Notes: generated by a model not told the origin, from the sequence alone. DNA of 7,280 nt from Betaproteobacteria bacterium (GCA_009923345.1 RFTR01000101.1:1-7280); one strand, 5' to 3'. Positions 1-6,228 are shown, counted from the stretch's first letter. Numbers and translations: made by a program.

Positions 1-431
1 CCATGATGGCCATGCACTTTGCAGACGAGGCTTTGGTGGTCACCAACCCTGAGGTGTCTTCCGTTCGCGACTCAGACCGCATCTTAGGCATGCTCAGCAG
101 CAAAACGCTGCGTGCTATCGAAGGTGGCGAGCCTATCAAAGAACACTTGTTAATCACCCGCTACAACCCCAGCCGTGTTGAAGATGGACATATGCTGTCG
201 CTTGAAGATATTCAAGATATTTTGCGCATTCCTCTGATTGGCGTGATTCCAGAATCTGAAACTGTTTTGACAGCATCTAACCAAGGTTTGCCTGCAGTGC
301 ACCTGACGAACACTGATGTGTCAGAAGCCTATAAAGACGTTATCAGCCGCTTCTTAGGCGAAGACGTTCCGCTGCGATTTACCGAACATGTGAAGCCCGG
401 TTTGCTCAAGCGCATCTTCGGAGGGAAATAA
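1..431 (+). CDS. minD: Septum site-determining protein MinD, C-terminal part (5' truncated by window edge)
   Basis: MinD is a deviant Walker-type ATPase. It binds the inner membrane as an ATP-bound dimer, recruits MinC to block FtsZ rings near the poles, and is released by MinE. Only about the last 143 residues are present; the ATP-binding P-loop and switch regions lie upstream of the window. The reading frame is already open at base 1, so the first ATG at 3 is internal and not a start. Recognisable family blocks are FADEAL..TNPEVSSVRDSDRI, EHLLITRYNPSRV, IPLIGVIPES and ASNQG, all close to E. coli MinD. The last residues (GLLKRIFGGK) form the amphipathic membrane-targeting helix typical of the MinD C-terminus, so the 3' end is intact. 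The stop codon is four bases before the minE ATG, indicating one operon. Identification is secure; only the missing N-terminus is unseen. Confidence 0.97.
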   Translation, partial: MMAMHFADEALVVTNPEVSSVRDSDRILGMLSSKTLRAIEGGEPIKEHLLITRYNPSRVEDGHMLSLEDIQDILRIPLIGVIPESETVLTASNQGLPAVHLTNTDVSEAYKDVISRFLGEDVPLRFTEHVKPGLLKRIFGGK

Positions 432-435
432 GCCG

Positions 436-693
436 ATGTCTTTACTTTCCTTCTTGCTTGGCGAAAAGAAAAAAACTGCCAATGTCGCTAAAGAACGCTT
501 GCAATTTATCCTCACGCACGAACGTACTGGACGCAACCCACAACCTGACTACTTACCAGCTCTACAACGCGACTTAGTGGCTGTGTTGTCGAAGTATGTC
601 AACATCAATCCGCAAGATATCAAAGTTAACTTTGAGCGCCACGATAACCTTGAGGTGTTGGAAGTCAAGATTGAATTGCCTGATAGCGCTTAA
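436..693 (+). CDS. minE: Cell division topological specificity factor MinE
   Basis: MinE stimulates MinD ATPase activity and drives pole-to-pole oscillation of MinCD, so division is confined to midcell. The 85-residue product has the usual family length. Residues 2-8 (SLLSFLL) form the hydrophobic membrane-binding start, followed by the GEKKKTA segment. Residues about 17-32 (VAKERLQFILTHER) are the MinD-contact segment, and residues about 33-85 are the topological specificity domain, ending in the conserved DNLEVLEVKIELP block. The ATG is preceded by GGAGGG at 420-425, embedded in the last codons of minD, with a 10-base spacer, and lies 4 bases after the minD stop. Co-transcription and probable translational coupling with minD follow. 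The stop codon directly abuts the stop codon of the convergent small gene on the other strand, so no separate terminator fits between them. Confidence 0.97.
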   Translation: MSLLSFLLGEKKKTANVAKERLQFILTHERTGRNPQPDYLPALQRDLVAVLSKYVNINPQDIKVNFERHDNLEVLEVKIELPDSA

Positions 694-864
694 TTAGCCG
701 CCTTTGCTAGGACGCTTGCCAGGATTCTTTTTGCTGCGTGTAGAGACACCGCGCTCTAAGCTGACGCGCTGACCGCGACCACCAGTGCGTGCAGAAGTAC
801 CAGGTAAGGGGGTTGGTGCGGCTGTGCGTTTGCGATCGGCTTCTGTAACGATTTTGTTGCCCAT
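694..864 (-). CDS. Small, highly basic hypothetical protein (56 aa)
   Basis: I do not recognise a named family. The minus-strand ORF runs from ATG at 864-862 to TAA at 696-694 and encodes 56 residues. It holds 14 Lys/Arg against 3 Asp/Glu and has no Cys, His, Trp, Phe or Tyr. It is rich in Gly, Pro, Ser and Thr, with basic C-terminal clusters (TRSKKNPGKRPSKGG). Such a composition suggests a disordered protein that could bind RNA, DNA or the ribosome; that is inference only. Support for it being real: it fills the gap between minE and the next gene almost exactly, has a GGAA 6 bases before the ATG, has a good promoter match about 30-60 bases upstream, and its codon use resembles the neighbours. 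No transmembrane segment or signal peptide is seen. It is convergent with minE (stops adjoining) and divergent from the isomerase gene. A chance ORF cannot be excluded. Confidence 0.6.
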   Translation of the reverse strand: MGNKIVTEADRKRTAAPTPLPGTSARTGGRGQRVSLERGVSTRSKKNPGKRPSKGG

Positions 865-894
865 GTTGTTTTCCAGAAAAAATTAAGTAAGGCT

Positions 895-923
895 ATTTTA
901 TGTCGTATTCTTGTGTTTTTCAC
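895..923 (-). promoter_or_regulatory. Candidate sigma70 promoter for the small basic protein gene
   Basis: On the minus strand, TAAAAT (900-895, 5 of 6 matches to TATAAT) follows GTGAAA (923-918, 4 of 6 matches to TTGACA) with an exact 17-base spacer. Transcription would begin near 888, giving a leader of about 24 nt before the ATG at 864. It is an eye match in an AT-rich gap, so chance resemblance is possible. Confidence 0.4.
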
Positions 924-932
924 TTTGAATAC
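905..932. repeat. Inverted repeat GTATTC-N16-GAATAC in a divergent intergenic gap
   Basis: Perfect 6-base arms lie at 905-910 and 927-932, separated by 16 bases. The element sits between the divergent small-protein gene and the isomerase gene, covers the proposed -35 box of the former, and ends 8 bases before the isomerase ATG. A dimeric regulator could bind there, but six-base arms in an AT-rich 76-bp gap can also arise by chance. Confidence 0.25.
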
Positions 933-940
933 AACCTGTT

Positions 941-1543
941 ATGGCCACTATCGTTAACTATTACCTCGCCCCACAAAGCCCATGGACTTATTTAGGCCAC
1001 CAACGACTTATGAATATGGCGCAAGAGGCAGGCGCGCAAGTGCGCGTCATACCTATGGATTTAGGCAAAGTATTCCCAGTTTCAGGCGGCTTACCACTAG
1101 GTCAACGTGCACCGCAGCGACAGGCTTATCGATTTGTGGAGTTAGAACGCTTTAGCAAACATTTGCATTTGCCTTTGCATCTGAAACCAAAATTCTTCCC
1201 TGTTGCGGGTGATGACGCTGCGCGCTTGATCATTGCGGCGGATATGCACCACGGTAGCGCGCAAGCAGCCAAGTTGGCTGGTGCCGTGTTGTCCGCTGTG
1301 TGGACGCAAGAACGCAATATTGCGGATAACCAAACCCTTGCTGAGCTTCTGTCTGAAAACCAACTCGATGCCACATGCTTAGAAGTTTCACGCAGCGCTG
1401 AAGTGCAGAAACGTTATGACGCCAACACGCAAGAAGCGATTGATATGGGTGTATTTGGTTCCCCCGCCTATGTCATTGACGGCGAATTGTTTTGGGGTCA
1501 AGACCGCCTTGATTTTGTGTCGCGCAAATTACTAGGTAAATAA
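941..1543 (+). CDS. 2-hydroxychromene-2-carboxylate isomerase family protein (DsbA-like/GST-kappa fold)
   Basis: The 200-residue length and both family ends match the HCCA isomerase group. NahD, the type member, is a glutathione-dependent enzyme that interconverts 2-hydroxychromene-2-carboxylate and trans-o-hydroxybenzylidenepyruvate in naphthalene breakdown. Residues 13-15 (SPW) occupy the position of the catalytic Ser-Pro near the N-terminus, replacing the CXXC of true DsbA. Residues 170-190 carry GVFGSPAYVIDG (cis-Pro 175) followed by FWGQDRL, the strongest family signature. No signal peptide is present, so the protein should be cytoplasmic. The ATG at 941 fits because the beta strand and SPW motif start right after it; no Shine-Dalgarno is visible. 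No aromatic-degradation genes accompany it, so the true substrate is unknown and a general glutathione-linked isomerase or oxidoreductase role is as likely as a naphthalene pathway role. Confidence 0.85.
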   Translation: MATIVNYYLAPQSPWTYLGHQRLMNMAQEAGAQVRVIPMDLGKVFPVSGGLPLGQRAPQRQAYRFVELERFSKHLHLPLHLKPKFFPVAGDDAARLIIAADMHHGSAQAAKLAGAVLSAVWTQERNIADNQTLAELLSENQLDATCLEVSRSAEVQKRYDANTQEAIDMGVFGSPAYVIDGELFWGQDRLDFVSRKLLGK

Positions 1544-1562
1544 AGCAATAAACGGCGGACGT

Positions 1563-1592
1563 AAAAAAAGGCGACTCGCATCGCCTTTTTTA
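1563..1592. terminator. Bidirectional intrinsic terminator between the isomerase and helicase genes
   Basis: A perfect 11-bp stem (1564-1574 with 1581-1591) has a 6-base loop (CTCGCA). Its core is GGCGA/TCGCC, flanked by A6 on the left and T6 on the right. It therefore gives a U-tract after a GC stem in both directions. It lies 20 bases after the isomerase stop and 11 bases after the helicase stop, exactly where two convergent genes would share a terminator. Confidence 0.9.
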
Positions 1593-1602
1593 TGGATCGA
1601 GA

Positions 1603-3207
1603 TTAACGGTCAAATTTTGGCTTAGGGGTACGCTTTTTAGCGTCGAACCCACCGCCACCAAATGGCTTACCGCCGCCTGATTTAGGACGTGCAGCTTTTT
1701 TGTCAAACGGTGAGCGATCGCCTTCAAACGCAGGACGTGGTCCGAAGTTTCGCCGTGGCGCATCAAATTTGCCAGCGCCTTTACGGGGTGCGAAGTCACG
1801 GCCACGTTCAACACGTTGTGTGGGCTCTAAGCCAGGTATGACTTCAGCTGCAATGGGTTGACGTGTAAATGCTTCGATGTCGTAAATTTTGCGTTTGTCG
1901 CGAAACTCAGCCAACGTGACTGCCAAACCATCACGCCCTGCACGGCCAGTGCGGCCAATGCGGTGGGTGTAGTCTTCTGATTTCATTGGCAAACCAAAGT
2001 TGAATACGTGGGTGATGGTGGGCACATCAATACCACGTGCCGCAACGTCCGTTGCCACCAAAAACTGCACTTGGCCTTGGCGCAAAGCCATCAAACGCCG
2101 ATTACGCAAACCTTGGCTCAAAGCGCCATGCAAAGCCACGGCAGAGAAGCCGTCTTGTTGCAAGTCGTTGGCCAATCCATCGCATTCGATTTGGGTGCTG
2201 GCAAATACAATCGCTTGGTTGATCGTGGTGTCGCGCAAAAGATGGTCGAGCAACTTGCGCTTGTGGTGCGCGTTGTCTGCCCAATGCAATACTTGGCGAA
2301 TGTTGTTGTGCTTTTCTTGTGGTGAATCAATTTGCACGCGTTGGGGTTGGCGCATCACGCGCGTTGCCAGTTGTTGAATACGTGGTGCAAATGTCGCACT
2401 GAACATCATGGTTTGTTTGCGGTCAATCGTGAGTTGGTTGATTTCAGCCAAATCATCTGCAAATCCAAGATCCAACATGCGATCAGCTTCGTCGACCACC
2501 AAAAATTGCACTTTGTCTAATTTGATTTGCATCGAACGTTGCAAATCAAGCAAACGGCCGGGAGTGGCCACAACCAAGTTGGCGTTTTGCAACTTGGCAA
2601 TTTGTAATTGGTATGGCATGCCACCCACCACATTGGCTACGCGCAAACCGCGGCAGTGTTTGACCAAATCAATCGCGTCATGTGCAACTTGCTGCGCGAG
2701 TTCACGCGTGGGACACACAATCAAAGCACCTGGAGTCGGCGCTTTGAAATTACGCACATTGGTGGGATCTTTGCGTTTGGCTTTTTTGGGTGGCTCTTCG
2801 CCTTTGGCAATCGCATCAGCCACTGATTTTTCATAGGCAGCGCGGTCTGCCGCTTCGGCTTCTGAGAGTTGCTTGAGCAAGGTATGGATAACCGGCAACA
2901 AAAACGCAGCAGTTTTACCGCTACCGGTTTGGCTGGAGACCATCAAATCGATAAAGCCTTTTTTGGCATCTGCGTTGTCGGATGGCAAAGCCAACGGAAT
3001 CGTTTTAAGCTGCACCGTCGTGGGCTGTGTGTAGCCCAAATCGGCAACAGCTCGAACGAGTTCAGGCGCAAGCCCGAGCATGACAAACCCGTTGGGGGTT
3101 GTGTCAACAGCATCTTGAACTTCAACGGCCGTAGCCAAATCGTCCAATACAGAGGAAATAGGTTCGACAAGCGTAGTTTCGCCTGTCACTTCAAAAGCGT
3201 CAGTCAT
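1603..3207 (-). CDS. DEAD-box ATP-dependent RNA helicase (RhlE/SrmB-like)
   Basis: This cytoplasmic helicase unwinds short RNA duplexes using ATP; RhlE- and SrmB-type relatives act in ribosome assembly and RNA decay. From the ATG at 3207 it has 534 residues. Motifs in order: Q motif (about 40-71, GF..LGL through PTTVQ), motif I SQTGSGKT (92-99), Ia PTREL (166-170), TPGRLL (215-220), motif II DEAD (239-242), motif III SAT (270-272), motif IV AIVFAST (332-338), motif V VATDVAARGID (384-394) and motif VI HRIGRTGR (415-422). The tail from about 466 is basic and rich in Gly, Pro and Phe, as expected for RNA binding. There is an N-terminal extension of about 38 residues and an insert of about 35 extra residues between motifs I and Ia. 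An in-frame GTG at 3228 would add 7 residues but lies in a hairpin; the ATG is preferred. I cannot assign RhlE versus SrmB orthology. Confidence 0.93.
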   Translation of the reverse strand: MTDAFEVTGETTLVEPISSVLDDLATAVEVQDAVDTTPNGFVMLGLAPELVRAVADLGYTQPTTVQLKTIPLALPSDNADAKKGFIDLMVSSQTGSGKTAAFLLPVIHTLLKQLSEAEAADRAAYEKSVADAIAKGEEPPKKAKRKDPTNVRNFKAPTPGALIVCPTRELAQQVAHDAIDLVKHCRGLRVANVVGGMPYQLQIAKLQNANLVVATPGRLLDLQRSMQIKLDKVQFLVVDEADRMLDLGFADDLAEINQLTIDRKQTMMFSATFAPRIQQLATRVMRQPQRVQIDSPQEKHNNIRQVLHWADNAHHKRKLLDHLLRDTTINQAIVFASTQIECDGLANDLQQDGFSAVALHGALSQGLRNRRLMALRQGQVQFLVATDVAARGIDVPTITHVFNFGLPMKSEDYTHRIGRTGRAGRDGLAVTLAEFRDKRKIYDIEAFTRQPIAAEVIPGLEPTQRVERGRDFAPRKGAGKFDAPRRNFGPRPAFEGDRSPFDKKAARPKSGGGKPFGGGGFDAKKRTPKPKFDR

Positions 3208-3417
3208 GGTTTTCTCACACGCGAGCACCGCAAGGTTTGCGGCTAGCTCCGTTCTTGGTTAAAAAACATCAACCATCAAACGAAACCTGCTCTGGCCTTG
3301 GAGGGCTTGTTCAGCGCGTGGGACTCAATTCAAGGAGCCCGATGTATGAAGGGAGATGTACAAAGTTCGCTTTTTTCTAGCGAAGAGCGCTATTGTGCCA
3401 CAGCTTCGGGTTTTTAC
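3208..3417 (-). other. Untranslated gap / 5' leader between orn and the helicase gene
   Basis: About 210 bases separate the orn stop from the helicase ATG on the same strand, long for a compact genome. On the minus strand a CACAAT hexamer at 3395-3390 could be a -10 box, but no convincing -35 accompanies it. The gap holds a six-bp stem TTCGCT/AGCGAA (3366-3371 with 3379-3384), a TGGTT/AACCA pair around a T-rich loop, and a stronger hairpin at 3228-3242. No U-tract follows any stem, so there is no clear orn terminator. A plus-strand ORF of 26 codons (3346-3426) with a perfect Shine-Dalgarno also lies here; it is discussed under findings and not called as a gene. Confidence 0.5.
3228..3242 (-). 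promoter_or_regulatory. Hairpin just upstream of the helicase start codon
   Basis: CCGCAA and TTGCGG form a perfect 6-bp stem with a 3-base loop. It can be extended across a small internal loop by GAGC (3223-3226) with GCTC (3246-3249). In the helicase mRNA it would sit about 20 bases before the ATG at 3207. It could influence ribosome access or message stability; no U-tract follows, so it is not a terminator. The regulatory role is inference. Confidence 0.4.
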
Positions 3418-4020
3418 CTAATTTAAATTCAAGAAGTGCTGTTTGTAGTGCAGCATCTCGTCTATGGACTCATGCACATCGGCCAATGCCGTGTGTTTTT
3501 GGGCTTTTTTGAAGGCGTTGAAGACATCGGGCTTCCATCTGCGGGCCAACTCTTTGAGGGTGCTGACGTCTAAGTTGCGGTAATGGAACCATGCCTCGAG
3601 TTTGGGCATGTATTTGTTAAGAAAGCGCCGGTCTTGCCCAATCGTATTGCCGCACATGGGTGAGACGCCCTTTGACACATAGGGCTTGATAAAGGCGATC
3701 AATGCGTCTTGTGCTTGTTCTTCGGTCACCGTGGAAGCTTTGACTTTTTCTGTCAAACCACTTTTACCGTGCGTGCCTCGGTTCCAAGCGTCCATTTTGG
3801 ATAGAACTGCATCGCTTTGGTGGATCACCAAGACAGGGCCTTCGATCCGAATGGACAGATCGGGACTGGTCACGATCACTGCGATTTCTAACAAACGGTC
3901 ACGGTCTGGTTCGAGACCGGACATTTCGCAATCCAACCAAACAAGATTGAGGTCGGATTTGGCTAATCTGGGCTGCGTGGTTGCGGTCGACTCAGCATGA
4001 GGCTTAGAAGTATTGGGCAT
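3418..4020 (-). CDS. orn: Oligoribonuclease (DEDDh 3'-5' exoribonuclease)
   Basis: Orn degrades the 2-5 nt RNAs left by other RNases, including pGpG from cyclic-di-GMP turnover, and is essential in many proteobacteria. All catalytic residues of the DEDDh family are present: Asp30 and Glu32 (LDCEMSGL), Asp130 (GNTIGQDRRF), and His176 with Asp181 (HTALAD). Each is shifted by exactly 18 from the E. coli residues, so the 200-residue product equals E. coli Orn plus an 18-residue, Ser/Thr-rich N-terminal tail. The conserved run YLDVSTLKELARRW is present here with one change (NLDVSTLKELARRW, 149-162). The ATG at 4020 is the only ATG before the catalytic start; no good Shine-Dalgarno precedes it. The gene is divergent from the M48 protease gene and upstream of the helicase on the same strand. 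Confidence 0.96.
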   Translation of the reverse strand: MPNTSKPHAESTATTQPRLAKSDLNLVWLDCEMSGLEPDRDRLLEIAVIVTSPDLSIRIEGPVLVIHQSDAVLSKMDAWNRGTHGKSGLTEKVKASTVTEEQAQDALIAFIKPYVSKGVSPMCGNTIGQDRRFLNKYMPKLEAWFHYRNLDVSTLKELARRWKPDVFNAFKKAQKHTALADVHESIDEMLHYKQHFLNLN

Positions 4021-4084
4021 AGCACAGATTGTCGTGCATCCCCAAGCTCAGGCAGGTTACATACATTCATCTAAACTTCCACCC
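4021..4084. promoter_or_regulatory. Divergent intergenic region between orn and the M48 protease gene
   Basis: This 64-bp gap must hold the 5' ends of both divergent genes unless promoters lie within coding DNA. TACATA/TACATT (4058-4067) is -10-like on plus and GACAAT (4033-4028) is -10-like on minus, but neither has a correctly spaced -35. No strong Shine-Dalgarno is seen next to either ATG. The promoter assignment rests mainly on position. Confidence 0.3.
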
Positions 4085-5344
4085 ATGATGAATTCTTCAC
4101 TCTACATGAGCGTGGCACTTGCATTGCTGTTGGTTGCCAATCTGTTAACCAAGCTGTGGTTGGCTTCGCGCCAAATTCGCCATGTCGCGCAACACCGTGA
4201 TGCAGTGCCCGTTGCATTTGCTGACACGATCACGCTCGAGTCACATCAAAAGGCTGCCGACTACACGCTTGAAAAAGCGCGCGTGGGGTTGATCGATCTC
4301 GCCTTAGATGCAGCGACGCTATTGGGCTGGACTTTGCTGGGGGGCTTGGATTTTCTCAACCAAATCACATTGCAACTCATGGGACCAGGCATGGGGCAAC
4401 AACTGGTTTTGGTGCTTGCATTTATGCTGGTAGGTGGCTTCATCGGTTTGCCTTTGTCACTCTATCAAACCTTCAGTGTGGAACAGCGATTTGGTTTTAA
4501 CAAAACAACGCCCGCCTTATGGGTAAGTGATCTTGTTAAAGGCATTGCGGTTGGCTTGGTTTTGGGTTTGCCCATCTTGTGGCTGGTTTTATGGTTGATG
4601 GAAGCCGGCGGCGCATGGTGGTGGGTCTGGGCTTGGGGCGCATTGGTTGTTTACCAATTGTTTGTCATGTGGATAGCGCCCAATGTGATCATGCCGCTAT
4701 TCAACAAATTCACACCCCTTGAAGACGAAACACTCAAAGCGCGCGTGCATGCGCTGATGTCTCGTGCAGGCTTTACCGCCAAAGGTTTTTTTGTGATGGA
4801 TGGCAGCAGACGCTCTGCACATTCGAATGCTTTTTTCACAGGGTTTGGTGCGGCCAAGCGAGTGGTTTTTTTCGACACCTTGCTTGAACAACTCAATGGC
4901 GACGAAATGGAAGCTGTCTTAGCCCATGAGTTAGGCCATTTCAAACACCGCCATATTTTGCAAATGATGGCGACTAGTTTTGCATTCAGTTTGGTGGGGC
5001 TTGCCTTACTCGGCTGGTTATCCCAGCAAGTTTGGTTCTACACAGGTTTGGGCGTTGCGCCCAACTTGCAAGGCGGCAATAGTGCATTGGCATTGCTATT
5101 GTTTATGCTGTTTTTGCCGCTGGTGACTTTTTTCATCACACCTCTGTCTTCTAGCCGATCACGCCGATTTGAATTCGAGGCAGATGCCTACGCTGCCAGC
5201 AATAGCAACGGCAAGTCTTTAGCCAGTGCCTTGCTCAAGCTCTACCAAGACAATGCATCGACCTTAACGCCAGACCCTTGGTTCGTCGCGTTTTATTACT
5301 CGCACCCTCCTGCCTCTCAGCGCATCGCGCGGATTGCCGCATGA
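4085..5344 (+). CDS. M48 family membrane metallopeptidase (Ste24/CAAX protease type)
   Basis: This is an integral membrane zinc protease of the M48A group, related to yeast Ste24. Bacterial members are thought to act in membrane protein quality control; they have no CAAX-prenylated substrates. With the ATG at 4085 it has 419 residues. Hydrophobic segments lie at about 8-25, 68-90, 105-127, 150-172 and 178-198, then 293-315 and 335-355, flanking the catalytic domain. The zinc motif HELGH is at 281-285 and the third ligand Glu363 lies in EFEAD. The conserved GSRRSAHSNAF..G block precedes the zinc site (240-250), and YYSHPP is near the C-terminus. An in-frame TTG at 4013 would overlap the orn start and add an untypical soluble stretch, so ATG 4085 (or the adjacent ATG 4088) is chosen. 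The stop overlaps the rsgA start. Confidence 0.93.
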   Translation: MMNSSLYMSVALALLLVANLLTKLWLASRQIRHVAQHRDAVPVAFADTITLESHQKAADYTLEKARVGLIDLALDAATLLGWTLLGGLDFLNQITLQLMGPGMGQQLVLVLAFMLVGGFIGLPLSLYQTFSVEQRFGFNKTTPALWVSDLVKGIAVGLVLGLPILWLVLWLMEAGGAWWWVWAWGALVVYQLFVMWIAPNVIMPLFNKFTPLEDETLKARVHALMSRAGFTAKGFFVMDGSRRSAHSNAFFTGFGAAKRVVFFDTLLEQLNGDEMEAVLAHELGHFKHRHILQMMATSFAFSLVGLALLGWLSQQVWFYTGLGVAPNLQGGNSALALLLFMLFLPLVTFFITPLSSSRSRRFEFEADAYAASNSNGKSLASALLKLYQDNASTLTPDPWFVAFYYSHPPASQRIARIAA

Positions 5345-6228
5345 CCCAAATCGGCTTAGTGGTCGCCAGCCATGGACGCCACTGCATGGTCGAATCAACA
5401 GATGGTGAAAGACGCATTTGTCATCCACGAGGAAAAAAAAGCCAAGTAGTCGTTGGGGATCAAGTGGAATGGCTACCCTCTACCGATGAAGGCACGATAG
5501 AAAAAATTCTCCCTCGACGCAACTTGTTTTACAGACAAGACGAAATACGCACCAAATCATTCGCCGCCAATTTAGACCAAGTAGTGATCTTGCTGGCCGC
5601 GGAGCCTGAGTTCTCACAAATGCAACTCACGCGGGCCTTGATTGCGGCAGAAGCCGAACACATCACCCCCATCATTGCTTTGAACAAAAGCGACCTCACC
5701 GATTTATTTGTAAGGGCCTTAGAGCGCTTAGCACCTTACACGGCAATGGGTTACACCGTTTTGCAACTGGCTATCAAACATGGCCACTCGGGTGACTTGG
5801 GGGAACGTTTACAAAATAAAACCAGTTTGATATTGGGTCCTTCTGGTACAGGTAAGAGTACTTTGATTAACCAGTTCATACCCAACGCATTGGTAAGTAC
5901 GGGTGAAATTTCTCACGCATTGAACTCTGGCAAGCACACTACGACTTCTACCAATTTGTATTGGGTAGATGCTGAACGCAAGACTGCATTGATCGACTCA
6001 CCAGGCTTTCAAGAGTTTGGGCTTCACCATATAGATGCGATGCAACTTGCCGCTTATATGCCCGACTTCAAACCCCATGCTTCTGAATGCAAGTTTTACA
6101 ACTGTACGCATTTGCATGAACCCGGCTGTGGCGTGCAAGCAGCTGTTGCATCTGGAGAAATCAACGCCTCGCGCTACAAACTCTACGGCATGTTGTTTGC
6201 TGAACTCACTGAACCTAAACATTACTAG
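5341..6228 (+). CDS. rsgA: Ribosome small subunit-dependent GTPase RsgA (YjeQ)
   Basis: RsgA is a circularly permuted GTPase that checks and completes late maturation of the 30S subunit, releasing RbfA. The 295-residue product shows an N-terminal OB-fold region (1 to about 70), then GTPase motifs in permuted order: G4 NKSD (115-118), G1 GPSGTGKST (166-174), G2 in GKHTTT (197-202) and G3 DSPG (219-222). The C-terminal zinc site is Cys250, Cys255, His257, Cys263, with the same spacing as in E. coli. It is about 55 residues shorter than E. coli RsgA, mainly through lack of the N-terminal extension. The ATG at 5341 overlaps the M48 stop as ATGA, which fits translational coupling; an earlier in-frame start at 5278 would sit deep in the protease gene and adds no family sequence. 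An A8 run lies at 5433-5440. Confidence 0.96.
   Translation: MTQIGLVVASHGRHCMVESTDGERRICHPRGKKSQVVVGDQVEWLPSTDEGTIEKILPRRNLFYRQDEIRTKSFAANLDQVVILLAAEPEFSQMQLTRALIAAEAEHITPIIALNKSDLTDLFVRALERLAPYTAMGYTVLQLAIKHGHSGDLGERLQNKTSLILGPSGTGKSTLINQFIPNALVSTGEISHALNSGKHTTTSTNLYWVDAERKTALIDSPGFQEFGLHHIDAMQLAAYMPDFKPHASECKFYNCTHLHEPGCGVQAAVASGEINASRYKLYGMLFAELTEPKHY

Noticed and set aside
1126..1374. Two overlapping minus-strand ORFs inside the isomerase gene
   Set aside because: Both are antisense to conserved isomerase sequence and have no family features.
2408..2836. 142-codon plus-strand ORF inside the helicase gene
   Set aside because: It is antisense to well-conserved helicase motifs and has no recognisable domain; it arises from the coding strand's codon pattern.
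3208..3228. GTG start at 3228 adding 7 residues to the helicase
   Set aside because: The GTG sits at the edge of a perfect hairpin and the added residues are not typical of the family; ATG at 3207 is simpler.
2869..3246. 125-codon plus-strand ORF over the helicase N-terminus
   Set aside because: It lies opposite the helicase Q motif and motif I region, and its protein resembles nothing known.
3366..3384. TTCGCT/AGCGAA hairpin as the orn terminator
   Set aside because: It is followed by CTTTG rather than a U-tract, and an alternative AGCG/CGCT pairing competes, so it cannot be called a terminator.
4013..4084. Earlier TTG start for the M48 protease
   Set aside because: It would overlap the orn start codon on the other strand and put a polar 24-residue stretch before the first membrane helix.
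5278..5340. Upstream start adding 21 residues to RsgA
   Set aside because: It lies within the protease C-terminal coding region in another frame, and RsgA homology begins at the ATG at 5341.
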